Origin: Pseudosulfitobacter sp. DSM 107133
GTDB lineage: Bacteria; Pseudomonadota; Alphaproteobacteria; Rhodobacterales; Rhodobacteraceae
Direction: 5' to 3'
Assembly: GCF_022788695.1 (NCBI RefSeq)
Contig: NZ_CP085154.1
Location: forward strand, 1,736,001 to 1,800,000
Length of the DNA: 64,000 nucleotides
A program made the translations under genes and the position numbers. Of the stretch, positions 24,920 to 33,508 are shown one piece after another (positions within the stretch are counted from its first letter, which is position 1; each line of letters opens with the position of its first letter). The notes beneath the pieces were generated by a model. That model worked only from the letters and a program-made list of their open reading frames with translations. It made no database searches and was not told where the DNA came from.

Positions 24920-25459
24920 GTGAAGATCCTGATCGACGCCTGTGTGCTTTATCCCACCGTGATGCGGGAAATGGTGCTGGGCGTCGCGTCCGCAGGCGTG
25001 TTCGAACCGCAATGGTCGCCGCGCCTGTTGGAAGAATGGGCCCGCGCCGCCGCACGGCTGGGCCCCGAGGGTGAAGCGCAGGCGCGCGGCGAGATTGCGA
25101 TGTTGCAAGCCGTATGGCCCCGCGCCAGTATCACCCCGCAGGCGGGGTTGTTGCAACGACTGTGGCTGCCGGATGCGAACGACATTCACGTTCTGGGTGC
25201 TGCGATTGCCGGATCGTCCGACGTCATCATGACCCTGAACGCCAAGGATTTCCCCCGCAACATCCTGGCCGAAGAGGGGCTGAGCCGCATCGACCCCGAT
25301 GGCTACCTGCATCAGGTCTGGCAGAACCAGCCCGAAGTTGTACAGGATGTGGGCGAATATGTACTGAAACAGGCGCGGGCGATGTCTGGCACCGACTGGA
25401 CCATGCGCGCCCTGATGAAAAAGGCACGCCTGCCACGCATCGGCAAGGCGCTGGATTAA
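24920..25459 (+). CDS. PIN-domain protein
   Basis: The 179-residue protein begins VKILIDACVLYPTVMREMVL, with the first acidic residue of the PIN nuclease site in LIDAC. Further acidic positions lie in LWLPDANDIHVLGAAI and MTLNAKDFPRNIL, consistent with a metal-dependent ribonuclease fold. The GTG at 24920 is used because the frame upstream is the tail of the preceding gene. No antitoxin gene is adjacent, so a classic VapBC module is not supported. It follows the methyltransferase gene by 10 bp and shares a 4-bp stop overlap (TTAA) with the M48 gene. Confidence 0.8.
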   Translation: MKILIDACVLYPTVMREMVLGVASAGVFEPQWSPRLLEEWARAAARLGPEGEAQARGEIAMLQAVWPRASITPQAGLLQRLWLPDANDIHVLGAAIAGSSDVIMTLNAKDFPRNILAEEGLSRIDPDGYLHQVWQNQPEVVQDVGEYVLKQARAMSGTDWTMRALMKKARLPRIGKALD

Positions 25460-26142
25460 TCCCGCGCCCATTTCGCATCCAAGCTGCGCAATGCAGCGAT
25501 GCGTTCGGTGGTTTTGGGGTGGCTCATCAACCACGCAGGGGCCGCGCCGGAATTGCTTTGCGTCAGCGCCTCAAGCTTTTCAAACAGGCTGATCTGCGGC
25601 GCGATGCCGATGCCCGCCTTGGTCAGCAGGGCAGCGGCATAGGCGTCCGCCTCGTATTCATCCGACCGCGACAGCCGTGCCGCCAGCAGGCTGGTCAACC
25701 CGTTGGCGATCAACACGCCGATGCCGGGCAGGAACCGCGACAGCACCATCGCCATGGCCGTGCGCAGGGCGTTCTGTCCCGAAAAGTCGATCATCCGGCG
25801 GCGCGAATGTCCCAGGGCCACATGCCCCAGCTCATGCGCGATGACCGATGCCAGTTCGTCCGCCGACACCTTGCCCTCGCGGAATGCGTTGTAGAACCCG
25901 CGTGTGATAAAGATACGCCCGTCGGGCGCGGCCAGCCCGTTGATCGGGGCCACTTCGTAGATGTGAACACGGATGCGCGGCAGGTCCAGCGCAGCGGCCA
26001 TCCGGTCGCACAGCGTGCGCAGCATCGGGTCGGCCAGTTCAGTGGATTTCTGGTCCAGCTCGCCCTTCAGCCGCCAGACCGAAAACCGGTACATCACAAG
26101 CGCGTAGAGAACCGCCAACAGGATCGGGGTGAACTTCAACAT
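25456..26142 (-). CDS. M48-family zinc metallopeptidase
   Basis: The 228-residue membrane-anchored peptidase has one N-terminal transmembrane helix (LKFTPILLAVLYALVMYRF) and a catalytic HELGH in ASVIAHELGHVALGHSRRR near residue 103, with the third zinc ligand Glu in SRSDEYEADAYAAALL near 162. The conserved APINGLAAPDGRIFITRGFY precedes the active site. This is the BepA/HtpX-like group that degrades envelope proteins; the protease domain is expected on one side of the inner membrane. It converges with the PIN gene. Confidence 0.9.
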   Translation of the reverse strand: MLKFTPILLAVLYALVMYRFSVWRLKGELDQKSTELADPMLRTLCDRMAAALDLPRIRVHIYEVAPINGLAAPDGRIFITRGFYNAFREGKVSADELASVIAHELGHVALGHSRRRMIDFSGQNALRTAMAMVLSRFLPGIGVLIANGLTSLLAARLSRSDEYEADAYAAALLTKAGIGIAPQISLFEKLEALTQSNSGAAPAWLMSHPKTTERIAALRSLDAKWARD

Positions 26143-26180
26143 ATATCAGATATGGGGCGTGCGCAGGGGCAGGGCAACAC

Positions 26181-27335
26181 TCAGCTGTCCCATTTGACCG
26201 GCATTTTCACCGGACCACGAAAGGCCCAGCCGGTGAACGGCACATCGCCCGCCAGCCGCAGGTTCTTCAGGTGGGTGAACGCCAGCGGCAGCGCCACCTC
26301 GGTGATCAGACAGCGCGCGGCGGCGGCCCCTGCGCAGAAATGCGGGCCTGCGCCGAAACTGATGGCAGGCTGGGTGTTGCGGGTGATGTCGAAATTATCC
26401 GGCGCGGCGAAATGCGCCTCGTCCCGGTTGGCCGAGCCGTACATCAGGAACACGCGGTCCTCGGGTTCAAAGGTCACGCCCAGCACGGTGTCGGCGCGGT
26501 CCACACGGCGGGGCGACATGCCGATAGGGGAAATCCAGCGGGCATATTCGGCAAAGGCGTCGGCCCAAGTGGCCCGCCCGTCGCGGATCATTTCCAGCTG
26601 CGACGGATGGGTCAACAGCGCCCAGATGGTGCCGGCAATCGCATCGCGCGGCTCGTTCTGGCCGCCCGAGATGATCAGCTTGATATTGGCGCGGATGCTG
26701 TCCTCGGGCAGGCCTGCGTCGGTCATCACTTGCAGGGCTGAGCGATCCGGGGGCGATTGCGACGCATCGGTGATGTGATCGTCGATGAACCGTGTCGCAC
26801 GCTTGCAGCGGCTTTCGATCCCCTTGTCGCCCGCATAGTTGGCGCAGCCGTCGATCATCGACTGGCTGACGCCGTCCATTTCGGTGTTGGTCATCGCCTC
26901 AAGCCCGGTGATCGCCTTGAGCGCCATGGCCGACACCGGCATGGCAAAATCGGTCACCAGATTGCACGACCCGCGCGGGATCAGCCGCTTGATCTGTTCG
27001 CGGGCGGCGGCCTGAAAGATCGGTTTCCAATGCTCCTGCACCGTGCGCGGGCTGAGGGCGGGGAACAGCGCGCGGCGTTCGGCCATATGCGCTTCGCCGT
27101 CCTTGCGCATCATGTTCTCGCCCATCAGGCGCGTCATCAGCCCGTCTGGCTGGCGCGAGGAGAACACCTCGATCCGCTTTTCCTGCGTGTGGATGTCGTC
27201 GCGGCGGGTGATCAGCGTGGCACCCAGTTCGGGGACGTAGGTCACAGGTGTCTTCGCACGCATCCTTGCCAGCGCCGGATAGGGATCGGCGGTGAAGTCG
27301 GCGAGGTTGATATGTGTTTCAGGTGCGTCAGACAT
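26181..27335 (-). CDS. Cytochrome P450
   Basis: The 384-residue soluble bacterial P450 has the heme-Cys loop FGAGPHFCAGAAAARC (Cys334) and the K-helix EXXR as EYAR. The I-helix segment reads LIISGGQNEPRDAIAGTIWA: the usual acid-Thr pair of the oxygen-activation motif (GG-x-[DE]-T) is here Glu-Pro, so the distal Thr is missing. That suggests a modified mechanism, such as substrate-assisted protonation. No ferredoxin or reductase gene lies nearby. Substrate unknown. The gene appears to stand alone, 38 bp after the M48 start. Confidence 0.92.
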   Translation of the reverse strand: MSDAPETHINLADFTADPYPALARMRAKTPVTYVPELGATLITRRDDIHTQEKRIEVFSSRQPDGLMTRLMGENMMRKDGEAHMAERRALFPALSPRTVQEHWKPIFQAAAREQIKRLIPRGSCNLVTDFAMPVSAMALKAITGLEAMTNTEMDGVSQSMIDGCANYAGDKGIESRCKRATRFIDDHITDASQSPPDRSALQVMTDAGLPEDSIRANIKLIISGGQNEPRDAIAGTIWALLTHPSQLEMIRDGRATWADAFAEYARWISPIGMSPRRVDRADTVLGVTFEPEDRVFLMYGSANRDEAHFAAPDNFDITRNTQPAISFGAGPHFCAGAAAARCLITEVALPLAFTHLKNLRLAGDVPFTGWAFRGPVKMPVKWDS

Positions 27336-27504
27336 TCCGGCACGGTACGGCGGGATGTGTTCTTCGCCAAGTGAAATTGCACGGCAGGGGAAAAGCTGCG
27401 GAATTCGGCCTTTGTGTTACCCGTCTCAGCGGGCAGCGCGTACCTTGTTCCGGGCTTGGTGGCCGGTGTGGGCAGAAGTTTTCCATTTCTGCGAGCCTAT
27501 TGCC

Positions 27505-28692
27505 CTAGCGCGTCAACGCCTTCATGCCGCGCGACAATCCTTCCAGCGTCATCGGCACCATCGCATCGGTGCCCATGATGTCGCGGATCATCTTGATCGA
27601 CTGGGTATAGTCCCAGTATTTCTCGGGGACCGGATTGATCCACAGCGTGCTGTTCCACTGCGCGCGCACCCGTTCCAGCCAGACCTGCCCGCTTTCGGGG
27701 TTCCAATGTTCGTTGGCCCCGCCGGCATAGGCGATTTCATAGGGCGACATCGACGCATCACCCACAAAGATACATTTGTAGTCCGGCCCATAGGTGCGCA
27801 GCACCTCGTGCGTGGGCGTCTGCGCGTCCCAGCGGCGGCGGTTGTCGCGCCACACGCCTTCGTACAGGCAGTTGTGGAAATAGAAATGTTCCATGTGCTT
27901 GAATTCGGACTTGGCGGCCGAAAACAGCTCTTCCATGACTTTGACGTGGGGGTCCATCGACCCGCCAATATCCAGAAACAACAACACCTTGACCGCATTG
28001 CGCCGCTCGGGGCGGGTTTTGACATCTAGATACCCGTGTTCGGCGGTGGCGCGGATGGTGCCGTTCAGGTCCAGCTCTTCCTGCGCACCGTCGCGCGCCC
28101 AGCGGCGCAGGCGTTTCAGCGCCACCTTGATGTTGCGCGTGCCCAGTTCGACCGTGTCGTCCAGATTGCGAAATTCGCGTTTGTCCCAGACCTTGACCGC
28201 GCGCTGGTGGCGCGACTTGTCCTGACCGATGCGCACCCCTTCGGGGTTGTAGCCATAGGCGCCAAAAGGCGAGGTGCCCGCCGTGCCGATCCATTTCGAT
28301 CCGCCCTGATGGCGTTCCTTTTGCTCTTCGAGCCGCTTTTTCAGCGTTTCCATCAGCTTTTCAAACCCGCCGGCGGCTTCGATCTCGGCCATTTCCTCGG
28401 CGCTCAGATGCTTTTCAGCCAGCTTTTCCAGCCAGTCGGCGGGGATGTCCACGGCTTCCATCACCTGTTCGATGCTGATTTCTTCCAGCCCGTCAAAGGT
28501 GGCGGCAAAGGCGCGGTCGAATTTGTCGATGTTGCGCTCGTCCTTCACCATCGACACACGGGCCAGATAGTAGAACGCCTCGACGTCATAGGTCGCAAGA
28601 CCTGCCTTCATGCCTTCGAGAAAGGCCAGGAATTCGCGCAGCGACACCGGCACACCGGCCTTGCGCAACTGATCGAAGAACCGCAGGAACAT
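27505..28692 (-). CDS. VWA-domain protein, CoxE-like
   Basis: The 395-residue protein matches the CoxE / VWA family that works with MoxR ATPases. The N-terminal part (MFLRFFDQLRKAGVPVSLRE, then FLAFLEGM) is the CoxE leader, followed by a charged linker and the VWA fold with VLLFLDIGGSMDPHVKVMEE. The MIDAS motif is DIGGSM instead of DxSxS, so metal binding may differ. The MoxR partner lies 2.2 kb upstream on the same strand (30918-31760). Its start overlaps the 55-residue membrane protein stop by 1 bp. The client complex is unknown. Confidence 0.88.
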   Translation of the reverse strand: MFLRFFDQLRKAGVPVSLREFLAFLEGMKAGLATYDVEAFYYLARVSMVKDERNIDKFDRAFAATFDGLEEISIEQVMEAVDIPADWLEKLAEKHLSAEEMAEIEAAGGFEKLMETLKKRLEEQKERHQGGSKWIGTAGTSPFGAYGYNPEGVRIGQDKSRHQRAVKVWDKREFRNLDDTVELGTRNIKVALKRLRRWARDGAQEELDLNGTIRATAEHGYLDVKTRPERRNAVKVLLFLDIGGSMDPHVKVMEELFSAAKSEFKHMEHFYFHNCLYEGVWRDNRRRWDAQTPTHEVLRTYGPDYKCIFVGDASMSPYEIAYAGGANEHWNPESGQVWLERVRAQWNSTLWINPVPEKYWDYTQSIKMIRDIMGTDAMVPMTLEGLSRGMKALTR

Positions 28693-28859
28693 CAGACGGC
28701 GGCCCGGTCGATCAACACTGTGACAACCAGCCCGACAAGGGCAAAGGCGATGGCATATCCGGCGGCGTATTGGGCGATGTCCAGACGGTTGCCCTTGCGG
28801 CGACGTGCGGTCAGCCCGCCGGTGATGGCCCCGATCAGAGCCGTTGCGATTACGATCAT
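28692..28859 (-). CDS. 55-residue membrane microprotein
   Basis: MIVIATALIGAITGGLTARR, RKGNRLDIAQYAAGYAIAFA and LVGLVVTVLIDRAAV give a small protein with two hydrophobic helices separated by a basic loop (RRRKGNR). Its stop overlaps the VWA gene's ATG (TGATG), so it belongs to the same unit, and the DUF2927 gene ends just upstream. It is too short for standard calling, but the frame, the coupling and the G/C-rich third positions support it. Function unknown. Confidence 0.6.
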   Translation of the reverse strand: MIVIATALIGAITGGLTARRRKGNRLDIAQYAAGYAIAFALVGLVVTVLIDRAAV

Positions 28860-28872
28860 ATTGTGTACCCGT

Positions 28873-30228
28873 CTATCCGTTCAGCGGGTTCAGGGACGCA
28901 ATTTCGCGTTCTTTGGCCCGCACAGCCCAATCCGAGCCAAAGCCGTATCGCGCCCATCCAAGGCTGTCCACCCTGACGGTGCGTGCCTTTGCTCTGTCGC
29001 CCGTCAGGTCAAGCGCTTCGGCCTGCAACATCAGCAGGGTCGCCAACAGCGCCGCATTCTCGTTGCGCGCGGCCATGTCCAGATGCGGCGCGATCAGGGC
29101 AAGCGCCTGTGTGCCGTCACCCTGGGTGATGGCATGGGCGGCCAGTTGCGTGGCCACATAGGCGCGGTGCAGGTCGGCCCCCGGCGTGGCTGCATAATAG
29201 CGATCGGCCTGTAGGAAATGCATGTGCGCCGCGTTCGGGTCAGTGCTTAACAGCAAGCGCCCGTTTGCATAATGGGCAAAGGCGCGGCGGTGGTCGCTCC
29301 ATCCCATCTGCGTGGCGATATCCAGCGCTTGCGCCGCGGCGATGCGGCGTTGTCTGGGGCTTGCTCCGGGACCAAGCGCGGTTTGCACTGCATCCGACCA
29401 GGCCCGTGGCGTGCGCGAGATCGGGTGGGCAGGGCGGTTTTGTCCGGCGGGGTTGATGCGTGCAAAAATTGCCGGCAGGTGCGCTGCGACCTGCGCACGC
29501 GACATGCCCGAGCGCAGTTCCGGCGCGTAATAGGCCCGCAGCATCATCATATCAAAACCGGTCAGGACCGTGTGAACATTGTCGTCATTGAACACCGAGT
29601 CGGGCAGACGATACAGATCGTTCAGCGGGCCGATGGCCTGGGCCAGCTCTTCATGCAGGCAATCGCGCGCCTCTTGCGGGCTGGCGTCATTGGGCAGGAA
29701 AATAGCGAGCTTTTCGCGGGTGTTCAACGACACCCAGCTGGTGCGTGGCGACCGGCGCAGGTTCCGGTATTCGTCCAGCGATGTGACATTGGGCACCACG
29801 AAACAGGCCGCATCGGGCAATGTGTTGCGGATGTCATCGCGCGTTACGGCCTGAACCGTGATACTGGCCTGCGGGCCGCTGGTGCGGGTAATGTCGATGC
29901 CGGCCTCGGTGCGCAACCGCGCGATCAGCCGGTCCAGATCCGGCCCCAGCGACGCTGGCGGCGCGCCGGTGACGCGCACGGTGATCGGACCTTCGAAACG
30001 GGTGAATCGGGGCAATGCGCGCCCCGATTCCAGCTCGAAACTCAGCGCGATGAAATCCTGTACAAGGTCGCGGTTCGATTTGACGGTCTGGATCGGGTGC
30101 GGCGCAGCAAAGACTTTCATCGCGGGCAGGGCCGATGCGGGTGCAATTCCCCGCGTGGCGGTATCGTTGTGTGCGACGGGCATACAGGCGTTCAACACCA
30201 ACGCGACGGGAAACAGCAGCTTGCGCAT
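28873..30228 (-). CDS. DUF2927 lipoprotein
   Basis: The 451-residue protein starts MRKLLFPVALVLNACMPVAH with a lipobox-like LNAC (Cys15). The ATG at 30228 replaces a longer frame because it places the signal at the N-terminus. The DUF2927 region includes FIALSFELESGRALPRFTRF, IRNTLPDAACFVVPN, DCLHEELAQAIGPLNDLYRL and SVFNDDNVHTVLTGFDMMML; the HEE segment resembles a gluzincin-like site. A C-terminal helical repeat part follows. Likely envelope-attached. It is in an operon with GNAT (1-bp overlap), the microprotein and the VWA gene. Confidence 0.8.
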   Translation of the reverse strand: MRKLLFPVALVLNACMPVAHNDTATRGIAPASALPAMKVFAAPHPIQTVKSNRDLVQDFIALSFELESGRALPRFTRFEGPITVRVTGAPPASLGPDLDRLIARLRTEAGIDITRTSGPQASITVQAVTRDDIRNTLPDAACFVVPNVTSLDEYRNLRRSPRTSWVSLNTREKLAIFLPNDASPQEARDCLHEELAQAIGPLNDLYRLPDSVFNDDNVHTVLTGFDMMMLRAYYAPELRSGMSRAQVAAHLPAIFARINPAGQNRPAHPISRTPRAWSDAVQTALGPGASPRQRRIAAAQALDIATQMGWSDHRRAFAHYANGRLLLSTDPNAAHMHFLQADRYYAATPGADLHRAYVATQLAAHAITQGDGTQALALIAPHLDMAARNENAALLATLLMLQAEALDLTGDRAKARTVRVDSLGWARYGFGSDWAVRAKEREIASLNPLNG

Positions 30229-30683
30229 CAGCTTCTCGCGTATTTGATAAAGGGAGTCTTGGTGCCGATACGGTCGTACAGCTTGCGCGCGGTTGCGTTG
30301 AAATCCTGTGTCAGCCAATACACCGACGGCGCGCCTGCGGCGTCTGCGGCAGCGTAGACGCCTTCGATCAGCGCCCGCCCGATGCCCATGCCCCGCACAT
30401 CGGGATCGGCAAACAGGTCTTGCAGGTAACAGGTGTCTTCGACCTTCCAGCCGTGGCGGTGGAACAGATAGTGGGTCAACCCCACCAGCCTGCCGTCCAG
30501 TTCGGCCACCAGACAGCTGTAATCACGCGGATCGTCGCCCAGCAGACGGTTGAAATAGATGTCGTAGGTTTCTGCGGGCAGGCTGGTTTCGTAATAGTCC
30601 AGATAACCGGTCCACAATTCGCCCCAACGGGAACGATCCGCGACCTCAAGAGGGCGCACCTGCACTGCGGTTTTATCTGTCAT
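30228..30683 (-). CDS. GNAT-family N-acetyltransferase
   Basis: The 151-residue acetyltransferase has the acetyl-CoA motif A as LQDLFADPDVRGMGIGRALI (RGMGIG loop) and the motif B region VYWLTQDFNATARKLYDRIG. The ATG at 30683 (MTDKTAVQVRPLEV) is the usual GNAT beginning. The YLQDLF and WLTQ features resemble diamine/aminoglycoside-type GNATs, but the substrate is not readable. It heads the GNAT–DUF2927–microprotein–VWA unit, with a 1-bp overlap to the DUF2927 gene. Confidence 0.88.
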   Translation of the reverse strand: MTDKTAVQVRPLEVADRSRWGELWTGYLDYYETSLPAETYDIYFNRLLGDDPRDYSCLVAELDGRLVGLTHYLFHRHGWKVEDTCYLQDLFADPDVRGMGIGRALIEGVYAAADAAGAPSVYWLTQDFNATARKLYDRIGTKTPFIKYARS

Positions 30684-30857
30684 GGGCCTGCCTGCCTGAT
30701 ATTTTGCCTGGTTCGGGATCTTGTCGCCCCTCATCATGATCACGATAAGGGAAAATTACGGTGAATTCGAGACAATTGTGATGGCGCGCAGATCATCGGG
30801 CGTTCTGCGTCCGCGGCAGGTGGCAAAGCGGCACAATCGTGTCCTTTTGAGAGCACA

Positions 30858-30884
30858 AAACCGCGCCGGTCAAAAGCGCGGTTT
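30858..30884 (-). terminator. Terminator of the MoxR gene
   Basis: On the minus strand AAACCGCGC (76-84 side) pairs with GCGCGGTTT, then TTGTG follows. The 9-bp GC stem with a 9-base loop lies 34 bp after the MoxR stop and separates it from the GNAT-led unit. The rest of 30684-30917 holds the probable promoter of that unit, not clearly visible. Confidence 0.65.
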
Positions 30885-30917
30885 GCCTGATTTACCAGCG
30901 GTATGCTGCGGGCGCGA

Positions 30918-31760
30918 TCAGCGTTGCTGACCCCGCGCCATAAAGGCCAGCCGCTCGAACAGATGCACGTCCTGTTCGTTCTTCAACAAGGCGCCGTGCA
31001 GTTTGGGCAGGGCCGATTTGCCATCTGATTTCAAGTCCTCGGCGCTCATATCTTCGGCCAGCAACAGCTTGAGCCAGTCCAGAACTTCCGATGTCGACGG
31101 TTTCTTTTTCAGACCCGCCTGTTCGCGGATTTCAAAGAATTGCGTCAGTGCGGTGGTCAGCAACTGTTCCTTGATGCCAGGATGGTGCACTTCGACGATG
31201 GTGCGCAGCGTGTCCATGTCGGGGAACTGGATGTAGTGAAAGAAACAACGGCGCAGGAACGCATCGGGCAATTCCTTTTCGTTGTTCGACGTGATGATGA
31301 CGATGGGCCGGTTTTCGGCACGAATGGTCTCGCCGGTCTCGTAGACAAAAAACTCCATCTTATCAATTTCTTGCAGTAAGTCGTTCGGGAATTCGATGTC
31401 TGCCTTGTCGATCTCGTCGATCAGCAGGACGACCTTTTCATTGGCCTCGAACGCCTCCCACAGCTTGCCCTTGCGGATATAGTTCGAGACGTCATGCACC
31501 TTTTCCTCTCCCAACTGGCTGTCGCGCAGACGGCTGACGGCATCGTATTCATACAGGCCCTGCTGGGCGCGGGTGGTCGATTTGATGTTCCATTCGATCA
31601 GCCGCAGGCCCAGCGAATTGGCCACCTGTTTGGCCAGTTCCGTCTTGCCGGTGCCTGGCTCGCCCTTGACCAGCAGCGGGCGCTCCAGTGTTACGGCGGC
31701 GTTCACCGCAATTGTCAGATCGTCGGTTGCCACATAGCTTTCTGTGCCGGTGAATTTCAT
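30918..31760 (-). CDS. MoxR-family AAA+ ATPase
   Basis: The 280-residue AAA+ ATPase has Walker A GEPGTGKTELAKQVANSLG, Walker B VVLLIDEIDKADIEFPNDLL, sensor 1 IITSNNEKELPDAFLRRCFF (with the Arg finger) and a C-terminal lid with STSEVLDWLKLLL. MoxR ATPases act as chaperones with VWA partners to insert metals or assemble complexes; the CoxE-like gene downstream on the same strand is the likely partner. The ATG at 31760 is used for its GAGGG 8 bp upstream. The start region carries a 15-bp palindrome. Confidence 0.92.
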   Translation of the reverse strand: MKFTGTESYVATDDLTIAVNAAVTLERPLLVKGEPGTGKTELAKQVANSLGLRLIEWNIKSTTRAQQGLYEYDAVSRLRDSQLGEEKVHDVSNYIRKGKLWEAFEANEKVVLLIDEIDKADIEFPNDLLQEIDKMEFFVYETGETIRAENRPIVIITSNNEKELPDAFLRRCFFHYIQFPDMDTLRTIVEVHHPGIKEQLLTTALTQFFEIREQAGLKKKPSTSEVLDWLKLLLAEDMSAEDLKSDGKSALPKLHGALLKNEQDVHLFERLAFMARGQQR

Positions 31761-31777
31761 CTGGAATACCCTCATTT

Positions 31778-31792
31778 CGAAACGCAGTTTCG
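31778..31792. promoter_or_regulatory. Palindrome upstream of MoxR gene
   Basis: CGAAAC-GCA-GTTTCG is a perfect 6+3+6 palindrome 18 bp upstream of the MoxR start, in the 171-bp divergent region shared with dksA. Possible operator or leader hairpin. Confidence 0.3.
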
Positions 31793-31931
31793 CTGAATTT
31801 GCCCCAGCCATGCCGCATTGTGTAGTGACATTCAACCGCGCCTGTATTAGACGCTGCGGCAGGGGGCCCATGCACAAATTATTATGGTAGAGATTTACAT
31901 GAACAGCGTCGGCCAAGTTGAGGGGAAATCT

Positions 31932-32354
31932 ATGAAACAGGAAATGTTTCTGCCAAAGGATTATCGTCCGGCAGAAGATGAGCCGTTCATGAATGATCGG
32001 CAGGTTGAATACTTCCGGCGCAAGCTGCTGAACTGGAAAATCGAACTTCAGGCAGGCAGCCGTGACACCATCGAGGGGCTGCAAGACGGCACGCGCAACA
32101 TCCCCGATGTCGCAGATCGCGCTTCCGAAGAAACCGACCGCGCGCTTGAGTTGCGCACGCGGGACCGCCAGCGCAAGCTGGTCAGCAAGATCGACGCAGC
32201 CCTGCGCCGCATCGACGAAGGGGAATATGGCTATTGCTCGGTCACCGGCGAGCCGATTTCGCTGAAACGTCTGGATGCACGTCCCATCGCCACCATGAGC
32301 CTTGAGGCGCAGGAGCGCCACGAGCGCCGCGAGAAAGTGCATCGCGACGACTGA
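31932..32354 (+). CDS. dksA: DksA-family transcription factor, single-cysteine type
   Basis: The 140-residue protein has the DksA coiled-coil with the acidic tip (ADRASEETDRALELRTRDRQ) and a C-terminal zinc-finger-like region (EYGYCSVTGEPISLKRLDAR) in which only one of the usual four Cys remains. One-Cys DksA homologues that function without zinc are known in Rhodobacter sphaeroides. It binds RNA polymerase through the secondary channel and, with ppGpp, reshapes transcription in starvation. The ATG at 31932 follows AGGGGA; an in-frame ATG at 31884 is less likely. Its stop overlaps the next ATG (TGATG). Confidence 0.9.
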   Translation: MKQEMFLPKDYRPAEDEPFMNDRQVEYFRRKLLNWKIELQAGSRDTIEGLQDGTRNIPDVADRASEETDRALELRTRDRQRKLVSKIDAALRRIDEGEYGYCSVTGEPISLKRLDARPIATMSLEAQERHERREKVHRDD

Positions 32355-33508
32355 TGTCGCATCTTGAAAACGCATCCGTCGCCGTCATTGGCGGCGGCAT
32401 CGGAGGGCTGGCGGCTGCGCTGGCCTTTTCGCGTTTTGGCGCGGGCGTGACGGTCTATGAGCAGGCTGAAGAACTGACCGAAGTCGGTGCGGGCATCCAG
32501 ATTACGCCCAACGGCGGCCGCGTTCTGGCCGCAATGGGGCTGTCCGGTCAACTGGACGCTTACAGCCTGCGCGCACAGGCGGTGCAGCCGCGCGACGCGC
32601 TGACAGGGCGGGCCATCACCCGCTTTGACCTCAGCCCCCAAACGCCGCCCTATCGCTTTTTCCACCGTGCCGCTTTGATCGACCTGCTGGGCGGTGCATG
32701 TCGTCAGGCCGGTGTCGAAATCCTTCTGGGCACCCGCATCAATACCTCTGTGACAGACGGCACCGTAACCAGCGATCAGGGGCTGTGTCAGCACGATCTG
32801 GTGGTCGGTGCAGATGGGCTGCATTCGCAGGCCCGCAGCCTGCTCAACGGGCAGGGCGCGCCGTTTTTCACCGGTCAGGTCGCATGGCGCGGCATCGTCG
32901 CGGCAACGGACATGCCGTCCGTCGCCAACATCTGGATGGCGCCATACAAACATGTGGTGACCTATCCGCTGAAAGGTGACCTGCTGAACGTGGTCGCGGT
33001 GCGGGAACGCACCGATTGGGCCGCCGAAGGCTGGCACCACGATGATGCCCCCGCGAACCTGCAAGCGGCCTTTGCCGACACTTGCGCAGAGCTCAAGTCC
33101 TTGATCGCGCAGGTCCAAACGCCCAAACTCTGGGGCCTGTTCCGCCATCCGGTCGCACCACACTGGCACCGCGACCGGCTTGCCATCCTCGGAGATGCCG
33201 CCCACCCGACACTGCCGTTTCTGGCGCAAGGCGCCAATCTGGCGCTCGAGGACGCATGGACCCTCGCGTCATGCTGCGCCGCTGCCCCCATGGCCGAAGC
33301 ATTGCCCGCCTATCAAGCCAAACGCGCCCAACGCGTCACCCGTGCCATTGCCGCCGCCAATGCCAATGCCCGCAACTACCACCTGGACGGCCTGCAACGG
33401 CGCATCGCCCATGCGGGCCTGCGCACACTGGGCACGCTCGCCCCCAACGCCTTCCTCAAACGTCTAAGCTGGCTGTATGACCACGACGTCACCGCTTCTT
33501 TTGGCTGA
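32354..33508 (+). CDS. FAD-dependent monooxygenase (salicylate hydroxylase-like)
   Basis: The 384-residue flavoprotein monooxygenase has the Rossmann GxGxxG in VAVIGGGIGGLAAALAFSRF, the DG motif LVVGADGLHSQARSLL (near 155) and the GD motif RLAILGDAAHPTLPFLAQGA (near 275). This is the p-hydroxybenzoate/salicylate hydroxylase class acting on aromatic acids with NAD(P)H; the substrate is not known. It overlaps dksA by 1 bp. Its last codons and stop (ASFG) are contributed by an inverted copy of the dispersed repeat at 33495, so the present C-terminus may be a recent change. Confidence 0.88.
   Translation: MSHLENASVAVIGGGIGGLAAALAFSRFGAGVTVYEQAEELTEVGAGIQITPNGGRVLAAMGLSGQLDAYSLRAQAVQPRDALTGRAITRFDLSPQTPPYRFFHRAALIDLLGGACRQAGVEILLGTRINTSVTDGTVTSDQGLCQHDLVVGADGLHSQARSLLNGQGAPFFTGQVAWRGIVAATDMPSVANIWMAPYKHVVTYPLKGDLLNVVAVRERTDWAAEGWHHDDAPANLQAAFADTCAELKSLIAQVQTPKLWGLFRHPVAPHWHRDRLAILGDAAHPTLPFLAQGANLALEDAWTLASCCAAAPMAEALPAYQAKRAQRVTRAIAAANANARNYHLDGLQRRIAHAGLRTLGTLAPNAFLKRLSWLYDHDVTASFG

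Noticed and set aside
24920..25459. Possible VapBC toxin–antitoxin module
   Set aside because: The PIN gene has no small antitoxin gene before or after it, and its neighbours are housekeeping genes.
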